DNA of 64,000 bases. Source: Anisus vortex. Its lineage: Eukaryota; Mollusca; Gastropoda; Planorbidae. Below the pieces are notes generated by a model. That model ran no database searches and was not told the origin of the DNA. It saw only the letters and a list, made by a program, of their open reading frames with translations. A program made the translations under genes and the position numbers. The first letter of the stretch is position 1; each line of letters opens with the position of its first letter. Positions 11,716-20,327 of the stretch are shown here, piece by piece. The stretch is from contig OX421503.1 of NCBI GenBank assembly GCA_949126835.1, forward strand, positions 278,001 to 342,000, given 5' to 3'.

Positions 11716-12539
11716 ATGCCTATAATAAGGCAAGCAGCGCAGTTCTTCTGAACTACCAAATTGAGGAATGCTTCAGAACATCTATAGGAGTACGGCAAGT
11801 TTGCATTATCTCTCCAGTTTTATTCAATATATTCCTGGAACATATTAAGATGGAACCACTACAAGGTTTTACTCAAAGCCTGACCATAAACGAACGACCC
11901 ATTTCTAATCTCAGATTTGCTGTCGATATAAACTTTATTGGAGAAAATGCTGACCAGGTACAAGACCTCACTTCCAGACTGGATGCTACAGCTAAATCTG
12001 TTAGTATGGAGATCAACACAGAAAAAATTAAAAATACTAATTAGCGGTGGAGACAACACAGGATTCTGCATAAAACTCGACGGCCACATTTTGGAAGAGG
12101 TTGAAACATTCAAATACCTAGGGTCAACCCTAACTAGAGAGGGAATGTCGATAAAGGAAATAAAAACTCGACTTAGCCTGGCCTCCTTCATTATGGTCAA
12201 ACTATGCAAAATATGGAAGAGCAATTTCAGTTTCCCAGTGAACAAACAATTATAAGCTTACTAATTACTGGTACTAATTACTGGTACTAATTACTGGTAC
12301 TAATTACTGGTACTTTCCGTTTTTTTTTTGGCTATATGGCTGCGTAAGCTGGACGCTGAGAGAAGAATTCAGGCCTTTGAGAACAAATGCTATAGAAAGT
12401 TATTAGGAATACGCTAAAAAGAAAGAAAAACAAATGAAAATGTCTTGCTCCAGATCCATAATCTGGCGGGGAAACAGGAGGCACCCCTTTCTACTGTAAA
12501 ACAACGAAAGCTGAGAGTATTTGGTAATACTGTAAGGCA

Positions 12540-12742
12540 TGGGTCGGCAACCTTTTCATAATATTCTGCCAAAGTAGGATTTCTAGTTCATTTAGCGTGC
12601 CAACAGTCAAAAATGTATCCTGCTCTCTTCTTTTCGAAGTGGCTTGAAATTGAAATGCTTCTTTTTGGGTGTGTCTGGGAGGGGGGTTCTTTCGCGTGCC
12701 ATTACAAATCGCCAAGCGAGTCGTTGCTTGTCGATCTCTGCT
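12540..12742. mobile_element. hAT-like MITE, about 203 bp
   Basis: Starts GGGTCGGCAACC and ends as the rough inverse GCTTGTCGATCTCTG. Flanks GTAAGGCA (12532-12539) and ATAAGGCA (12743-12750) match at 7 of 8 bases. It interrupts the LINE frame exactly at this duplication. A second copy lies at 50248-50453. Confidence 0.8.
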
Positions 12743-12975
12743 ATAAGGCACGAATCCCTGGCCAAAACTATCATACATGGTACAGTGGAAGGAGCACACA
12801 GAAAAGGTTGCCAGAAAAAGAAGTGGTTGGACAATTTGGACCGAACCACCTCTTGATACACTTTTGCTAACGGCTTCTGACCAGGACGAATAGAGAAATC
12901 TGGTTGCGCGCACCGTCGTAGCACCCCCCCCCCCCCCCAAGCAACGAAAGTCACGTGTCTAATGATGATGATGAA

Positions 12976-13629
12976 TAAAATTATTTCTACAAAGTATTAA
13001 ACAAATATTTTATGTAATTAGTATAATGGAAAGGGGCGGGAAGGGAATCAACATTGTATGGCAATTTGATATGTTTAATTTCCAACAACACTGGGACGTG
13101 ACGTCATAAATCATTTGCGGATATTCCCTTCATTTGAATATATTGCTATTTCAATCTTTACCCGGTTCTTTTTTTTTTTTTAGCAAAACGTTAATTCAAA
13201 ATATGTTTAGAGGGTCATGCTTATAATTTATTTTGTTCCTCTGGAAAAAGTCACTTCGGTATGAGGCCATTTCGAATCTCGTCTAGTTTAGCACTGAACC
13301 ATTCAGTATAAGATCATTTACTTAATATTTAATACTAGGGTACGCACCTTCGCACTTAATCATATTATTTATGTTATTATATTAATCGATCAATATTTTC
13401 AAAAGTCGTTTACAAAAACCATATCGTTTTTCCAGCCATTGCGGTCCACGTGAGTAGCGAAAGCATGTGTTCACCAAAATTCATTCGAGACAACGGGATT
13501 GTGTCGTAAGCCACTAGGACCAGAGGGCCTTACCTTATCCGACTAATGTCAGGTAGGTCTATCCAGTGCAGATATGTTGACCCAGGATCCCTGGTACGTG
13601 AAATAAAACAATATTTTCGTTTTTACCAA
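12976..13629. other. Intergenic with a MITE-related segment
   Basis: No gene seen. Segment 13070-13287 (GTGACGTCAT, CCCGGTTCTT with a T run, GTATGAGGC...AATCTCG) aligns by eye with the interior and right part of the TTAA MITE at 16706-17154, but no terminal repeat is kept here. Confidence 0.45.
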
Positions 13630-14509
13630 GATGCAATCCTGAGACCACATGTCAAATATTTAGTTCAATGACAGATGCAATCCTGAGACCACATGTCAAA
13701 TATTTAGTTCAATGACAGATGCAATACTGAGACCACATGTCAAATATTTAGTTCAATAACAGATGAAATCCTGAGACCACATTTCAAATATTTAGTTCAA
13801 TGACAGATGCAATCATGAGACCACATGTCAAATATTTAGTTCAATGACAGATGCAATCCTGAGACCACATGTCAAATATTTAGTTCAATGACAGATGCAA
13901 TCATGAGACCACATGTCAAATATTTAGTTCAATGACAGATGCAATCCTGAGACCACATGTCAAATATTTAGTTCAATGACAGATGCAATCCTGAGACCAC
14001 ATGTCAAATATTTAGTTCAATGACAGATGCAATCATGAGACCACATGTCAAATATTTAGTTCAATGACAGATGCAATCATGAGACCACATGTCAAATATT
14101 TAGTTCAATGACAGATGCAATCCTGAGACCACATGTCAAATATTTAGTTCAATGACAGATGCAATCCTGAGACCACATGTCAAATATTTAGTTCAATGAC
14201 AGATGCAATCATGAGACCACATGTCAAATATTTAGTTCAATGACAGATGCAATCATGAGACCACATGTCAAATATTTAGTTCAATGACAGATGCAATCCT
14301 GAGACCACATGTCAAATATTTAGTTCAATGACAGATGCAATCATGAGACCACATGTCAAATATTTAGTTCAATGACAGATGCAATCCTGAGACCACATGT
14401 CAAATATTTAGTTCAATGACAGATGCAATCCTGAGACCACATGTCAAATATTTAGTTCAATGACAGATGCAATCCTGAGACCACATGTCAAATATTTAGT
14501 TCAGTGACA
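13630..14509. repeat. Minisatellite, 44 bp x 20
   Basis: Twenty contiguous units of GATGCAATCCTGAGACCACA + TGTCAAATATTTAGTTCAAT + GACA (880 bp). The main variation is CCT versus CAT at unit positions 9-11. Their order is patterned, with a CCT-CCT-CAT-CAT block repeated in units 8-11 and 12-15. There are no spacers, so this is not CRISPR. Confidence 0.95.
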
Positions 14510-15623
14510 GATGAAAAAAAAATTGTGTTTCTGATTCTTTTGATTTCTGTTGATTTTTCCAATAATTCTGACCTTGACCTGACCTGACCTGACCTGACCT
14601 GTCTATGTTTAAAGATAATATAATGAGAGTTAAAGGTGTAATCATTAGTTACCTACAATCAAACACGAAGGTTCAGGATGCAGATCTATGTTTCTTGGTA
14701 AAAAAAAAAGATCACATACAATGAAACAAAATCTCAAATTAGGCAACAACTACACACAGAACTTTACGAATTTTTATTCCCGATGTTATAACAAATAACC
14801 ATAAAATACTTTAACTATAACTTTCAAAAGTTTATAAACAGCAGGATTTACTTTAAAGCTTACAACCATTGTTGTTGAAACTGACCTATATATTATATAT
14901 TTAAAAATAACGATTCAATTGGTGATCTAGTTTTATCAATTAAATTTACCGAAACCTGTGATTAGTCATGTGATAAGTCAATATTTGGTGCCAGACGTGC
15001 AACAAAGACTGTCACTCGCGTGTGGGCTTGTACAGCCACATCATTAGCTGCAAGGCCAGGAGCGCACACTCCCCAAGGGCACACTACATTCTGTCGTCTC
15101 GCGAGACTAATAAAAGCCAACCACAATTTGGTGCCATAATAACATATTTCATATAAGCTTACACGAGGAATTGTTGATTGTCGAAAGAGGTGTTAAAATG
15201 AGTGACTCTCAACTAAATGGCTAGCATGTTACATCGTTCATTTATTTAATATAGCGTGAACTAGACTAAACTTTGTGAATCATACATTTCCTAGCATAAA
15301 AATCCGAAACAAACATAAACTTTAGAATTTTGTAATTTTTGCGCTGAGAAGAATCAATAGACTATTGAACAAACATAACAGTAACTGATAACATTGACTT
15401 ACTTAGTGTACAGTAAATCACACGCAAGTATACAGTACTGTACTGAGCACTGAATGCTCAGAAAACACAAACACAGTAAGTAACATTGGTTATATAAATA
15501 TAGAAAACAAATAACAACTTTAATGCTTATAACATACCACATAGCAAACATAACACGTTATAGATAAAGTTGATTGATCAAAGAACTAGCATCAGATACA
15601 ATTTGGGGAGTTGTTTCGTCAAG
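14510..15623. other. Non-coding, likely 3' flank of the minus-strand exon
   Basis: A short (TGACC)n run lies at about 14572-14600. The part next to 15624 would be the 3' UTR of the exon described next. An ATTAAA on the minus strand (15524-15519) about 100 bases after the stop is a candidate poly(A) signal. Nothing else is recognised. Confidence 0.4.
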
Positions 15624-15946
15624 TCATGACCAGTCTATGCGCTTGATATTACACTGTCTTGAGTCAGTCCGAAGACATCCTTCTTCCTCCACATAGGTGA
15701 AGGTCAAATATTTATTTGTGATCACGTCATTCTTGGACATCTGGTACTGGACGCAAGTGCCGGGCCGGGGAATGAAAGAGTAGAGTAACGTCTCCGTGCC
15801 CATAACGACTCTGTACCTGACCAGCGACTGGACTATACATAGCTTGAGGTTGACCTCCACCGTCCAAGGGTTGATCGGTATCAGGCAGTCCTTGTCTGTG
15901 ACGTCATTCGCATTATCATTCAACCAGAACACGTAGCGCTGGGGCC
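15624..15946 (-). CDS. Probable terminal coding exon, secreted-type protein
   Basis: Read on the minus strand, a T/G-rich tract ending TTCCAG at 15947 precedes 106 codons and a TGA. Codons are clearly richer in GC than the surroundings, and the translation looks like a folded extracellular domain: RYVFWLNDNANDVTDKDC..., WTVEVNLKLC, PGTCVQYQ, EEEGC, DSRQC, with five cysteines. The exon starts in phase 1, which fits the donor phase of the minus-strand exon at 31781-32350. I do not recognise a family. The upstream in-frame ATG at 15980 lies in the presumed intron. Whether it joins the 31.8-53.3 kb exons is inference. Confidence 0.6.
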
Positions 15947-16701
15947 CTGGAACACACACAAACACACACACAGCTGACAATTCTATAATTTAGAAATACA
16001 AAACTCATACTATTTAGACTAGAGTAAGAAATCTTTAAAATGGAGAGATGCTGGTGTACTAATTACGTGACCTTTACAGTGGACTCTACCAACTATGGCA
16101 GACCTAATTAAAAGGAGAAGAATAAGATGACAGAAAGTCATATGTGGCTATCATTTGAAAAACAACAGGGAGGAAAAGGAGACAAGGAAGCTCCATAATC
16201 ACATGAAGAACAGCCTGCTAGTGAGACTTGCATCAGTTTAGGTTGTTGATGTTGAGAGAGTTACACCAGTAATCGGGAAATAGTTGACCGTCCAGTGCGA
16301 CGTACGGGGAAAAACGAACGAACTGAACTGATGGTCACTACTTAATGGAAGAGAAACACAATTGTATATAGCAGCTCAAATATGTCAGAAATTTATTAGA
16401 CCATTCAAGTGAACTGTTACTTTACTATCAAATTCCTCTCGTCGCGCCCAAAGCAATCGAAGAACATGCACTAAATATTCAGAAAATGATTTACTAAATC
16501 TCTAAACCTTAAACTTAAAATAAAACTAGATATCTAGAGTTTTTAAATTATTAAATAAAAGTAAAAAAATAAAAATAAAAACAACACCCCAATACAAAGT
16601 TATCCATAAAATACATTTCTGTTAAACATTTTGAATATTTCCCTCTTTGCCACACAATAGCGACTTTGATAGATAAATGATTTAATTGATAACAAAACAA
16701 T
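15947..16701. other. Non-coding, AT-rich
   Basis: A CA-rich stretch (15950-15975) is the presumed polypyrimidine tract on the minus strand. Nothing else is supported; scattered short frames near 16050-16330 do not form a recognisable protein. Confidence 0.4.
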
Positions 16702-16705
16702 TTAA

Positions 16706-17154
16706 AGACCAAGTGAAGAGCTTTTTATCAAAATTGAGTTAACATTTGATTTTGATAGTAAATAGTGTATTCAGTATCTGAATGTTAAAAAAAACATTTA
16801 TACAAAATATCAAAGATACATTTTAAGTAATTAGTTCAATATTTGCACTTAAATGTGTGTGTTTTTCGGAAGATTACTCCAAATCTCGTAGCCATTTGAG
16901 ATGTTTTTATTTCCGGCAATATAGGAAAGTGACGTAACATAAAGGATTCCGACTAGGAAAAATGAATATTGTCACGTGTTTTGAATCTATTGCCACATGT
17001 TTTGAATCTTTTCCCGGTTCTTATTTTTAACAAAATGGTTAAATATAGATTTATGGCGTCTATTTTTATTTATTTATTTCCCTTGTGATACGTCACTGCC
17101 GTATGAGGCTATTCCAAATCTCGTTCCTTTGAGAAAAACCTCTTCACTTGGTCT
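16706..17154. mobile_element. MITE flanked by TTAA, 449 bp
   Basis: Left end AGACCAAGTGAAGAGCTTTT; the right end on the other strand is AGACCAAGTGAAGAGGTTTT. Both ends abut TTAA (16702-16705 and 17155-17158). TTAA target use is typical of piggyBac-like transposition, although the AGACC terminus is not the usual CCC start. Interior non-coding. Related pieces lie at 11094-11180 and 13070-13287. Confidence 0.75.
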
Positions 17155-17158
17155 TTAA

Positions 17159-17668
17159 AAAGTATGGAGAAACATGTCATTCTTGCGCTTCCAATAAGAT
17201 TAAAAAATGCGCACCATAAAGTTTAATAAAATGATTGTAAGTCATTATGACGAAGGAATGTGACTTTAAATGTAATAAAATTGTTGCCGTAGTCTTAACA
17301 ACTATGTGATACGTTTCAAATCGACAAGATGAAAGAAAGTGGGTCAATTAGATGTCCGAATGTTTCATTGCCCGCCTGCTAGACACAAACATACTCAATT
17401 TGCAAAGCTAATAAAAAATGTAAAATTCATTTTTGTTATTTATATAAAACTTGTATATACATTTTTCTAATGTATTAACTTTTCGAAGAGTTACGTTTTG
17501 CCACCCACAAAGAAAGAAAGCATAAAATCAAGACACATAATAAGACTTCAATAGAAAATATCTTTAACAACATAATACATATTTTTATATTATGCTGTTA
17601 ATATTATTGAATATATAAAAAAACAAACAAAAAAAAGCGCACAAAGAAAATCAAAGTGAACATATTGT
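17159..17668. other. AT-rich non-coding
   Basis: No gene, element end or RNA recognised. Confidence 0.5.
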
Positions 17669-18703
17669 GTTGTTTACATGCAGTGATTGGAGTTGTTTAC
17701 ATGAAGTGATTGGAGTTGTTTACCTGTAGTGATTGGAGTTGTTTACATGAAGTGATTGGAGTTGTTTACATGAAGTGATTGGAGTTGTTTACATGTAGTG
17801 ATTGGAGTTGTTTACATGTAGTGATTGGAGTTGTTTACATGAAGTGATTGGAGTTGTTTACATGTAGTGATTGGAGTTGTTTACATGTAGTGATTGGAGT
17901 TGTTTACATGAAGTGATTGGAGTTGTTTACATGAAGTGATTGGAGTTGTTTACATGTAGTGATTGGAGTTGTTTACATGTAGTGATTGGAGTTGTTTACA
18001 TGTAGTGATTGGAGTTGTTTACATGTAGTGATTGGAGTTGTTTACATGTAGTGATTGGAGTTGTTTACATGAAGTGATTGGAGTTGTTTACATGTAGTGA
18101 TTGGAGTTGTTTACATGTAGTGATTGGAGTTGTTTACATGTAGTGATTGGAGTTGTTTACATGTAGTGATTGGAGTTGTTTACATGTAGTGATTGGAGTT
18201 GTTTACATGAAGTGATTGGAGTTGTTTACATGTAGTGATTGGATTTGTTTACATGTAGTGATTGGAGTTGTTTACATGTAGTGATTGGAGTTGTTTACAT
18301 GTAGTGATTGGATTTGTTTACATGTAGTGATTGGAGTTGTTTACATGTAGTGATTGGATTTGTTTACCTGTAGTGATTGGATTTGTTTACATGTAGTGAT
18401 TGGATTTGTTTACATGTAGTGATTGGAGTTGTTTACATGTAGTGATTGGAGTTGTTTACATGTAGTGATTGGATTTGTTTACCTGTAGTGATTGGATTTG
18501 TTTACATGTAGTGATTGGAGTTGTTTACATGTAGTGATTGGATTTGTTTACATGTAGTGATTGGAGTTGTTTACATGTAGTGATTGGAGTTGTTTACATG
18601 TAGTGATTGGATTTGTTTACCTGTAGTGATTGGATTTGTTTACATGTAGTGATTGGATTTGTTTACCTGTAGTGATTGGAGTTGTTTACGTGTAGTGATT
18701 GGA
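17669..18703. repeat. Minisatellite, 23 bp x about 45
   Basis: Units of GTTGTTTACATGTAGTGATT + GGA with limited variants (GAAGTG/GTAGTG, GAGTTG/GATTTG, ACATG/ACCTG). The GATTTG and ACCTG variants concentrate in the 3' half, a sign of local unit spreading. No spacers. Confidence 0.95.
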
Positions 18704-19338
18704 AAATAGGGGGACAGATATCAGCCTGATATTTGTTGCATGGATTTTAAAATGCAGATCATAAAATGTAATGACAAAAAATAGTTAAAAACAGTGGTTT
18801 GTGGAGAGAGGATGTGGCTGAAATTTTAAAAGATGTATTTGTGTATTGACTTTACGTTTCGGTGCCAAATTATAGCTTGATAGGATGACGGAAAGTGGGA
18901 CGTTTAGCCTTTCGCAGGTTGAGTCGCAAGAAACATAAATATATAAACAAATATGAAAAGCGAACTTAATGTACAAGATTAAATCCTTAACGCACTTATT
19001 GTCTTCATTCTTCTTTGACATTAACAAACCACAGACTGAGTTCTAGTACTGGTCTCTAATTTCTATTCAGATTCTTCGATTTGCACATTTGCACTTCAAG
19101 TGGCCCACAAGCTCTAATTTTGGCTTTGAATCTCTAAATATTCCTCCAAACTCTAATCTTTGCTCTCAGTTAAATTCTTGTATCTTCCAGTCTATTTTAT
19201 CGGCCTCTATTCTTTGAATCCAATCCTTCAACTTTTTTTCTTTTATCTTTCTCTTCTATTACACATATTGACCTCCAATCTCTAAAATCGGCCATCAATC
19301 AATCTCTAAAATCGGCCATCAATCAATCTCTAACCTTT
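18704..19338. other. Non-coding, with short diffuse repeats
   Basis: From about 19040 the sequence has loosely repeated CTCTAATCTTTG / CCATCAATC words, and similar words resume at 26150-26230 after the solo LTR and its insert. No gene seen. Confidence 0.4.
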
Positions 19339-19530
19339 ATATCTGTAGCGTAAATGTGCAGCTGATAAATATTGGTGCGCAAAAGACTGCATATTATGAA
19401 CGCAAAAATTATGACGTGAGTTGTTTTGGAGGAACGCACGTTTTTACTTGAGATAACAACGGTTAGTCAGATTAGGCTGGTCTCTCGTTGAGGAATCATG
19501 GTCTGTGAGCAGAGATAGATGTTAGTCTAT

Positions 19531-20153
19531 TGTTACGAATATCGGTCATAGAGGAATGACGTAGTAAGGCATTGACCTCTTAACAAGTGCGTATCAGAGT
19601 CCAAAGCGACCAAGGTTTGACCTTTATGCCCTGAGGGCAGTTTAAATAAAATAATTCGTCCAATCCCGGGGAAATTGGGGGATAATTCTGGATCGTAGTA
19701 ATTATAGAGAAAGAGGTTAAAATGCGTATTAAGACCCTGTAGAATCTTCGATGATAGTTTTCTTTGTAAAGTTCCGACCTCCTTAAAGTTAGTTCAGTTT
19801 AAACGTTTGTAGAGTGAAGTCGCTATATTCATACATGTACATATAATGCCATTTTATTGATACTTATGTTGCCACCAGTTGATGAAGTTTATTGATCGTT
19901 TATATTGAGTCTACAATTTAAATAAAATTGTTTATTCAACAACTGGAGTTGTTTGATCTATCGTTGTTGAGAAAGGTGTTGAAGATAATTATCACGAATA
20001 TAACTACATTACTGCATAGACCTGTCAGTCAAGGAACCCCTAGCTTGGGCTACAGATTAGCAGAATCTAGAGACTTCTAATAAAGATACAACTATATTCA
20101 TTGAATCCGATTTAACGAGTCGTAATAATAGTCAATCATAGACGTCCATAACA
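19531..20153 (+). repeat. 5' LTR, copy 1
   Basis: Starts TGTTACGAATATCGG and ends GTCCATAACA. It has TTTAAATAAAATAA near 19640 (possible core promoter) and AATAAAGATAC near 20079 (possible poly(A) signal). Neither role is tested. Confidence 0.9.
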
Positions 20154-20156
20154 GTT

Positions 20157-20174
20157 TGGGGTCTTCGTCCGATA
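20157..20174 (+). promoter_or_regulatory. Candidate primer-binding site
   Basis: TGGGGTCTTCGTCCGATA begins four bases after the LTR. It differs from the tRNA-Pro primer site used by gammaretroviruses (TGGGGGCTCGTCCGG...) by one substitution and one inserted T over the first 15 bases. Copy 2 has the same site at 42819. Confidence 0.55.
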
Positions 20175-20327
20175 TAGTTGTATAGTGAAGCATATATTCA
20201 AGTTGTGTTGTGTTGTGTGTTGGAGCAGTGACCTACTGAGCAAGCCTAAGAACGCTGAAATTATTCTTCCGATTGGAAAAACGTAAGTTGGAAAAATTTA
20301 CCACTTTATAAATCTCTTAACTAAAGA

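Larger units (their letters stand above)
11181..12975 (+). pseudogene. Old LINE relic with two nested insertions
   Basis: Frameshifted RT remains: HNFIDFKKAFDRLWHDDLW from 11181, ASSAVLLNYQIEECF and SIGVRQVCIISPVLF near 11735-11830, an altered catalytic box (RFAVDINF instead of FADD), then FKYLGSTLTREG near 12108, and the tail HRKGCQKKKWLDNLDRTT near 12800. It ends in an ATG repeat at 12961-12975. Removing the solo LTR (11301-11715) and the MITE (12540-12742), each with one target copy, makes the reading frame continue across both junctions. A short 13-bp repeat (TAATTACTGGTAC, about four units at 12258-12314) also lies inside. Confidence 0.85.

Noticed and set aside
11850..12255. Separate small genes of 64 and 105 codons
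   Set aside because: Both are frame-shifted pieces of one LINE RT (altered catalytic box, FKYLGSTLTREG).
13630..18703. Possible CRISPR-like arrays (44-bp and 23-bp repeats)
   Set aside because: Units are contiguous with no unique spacers, no cas genes, and a eukaryotic context. They are minisatellites.
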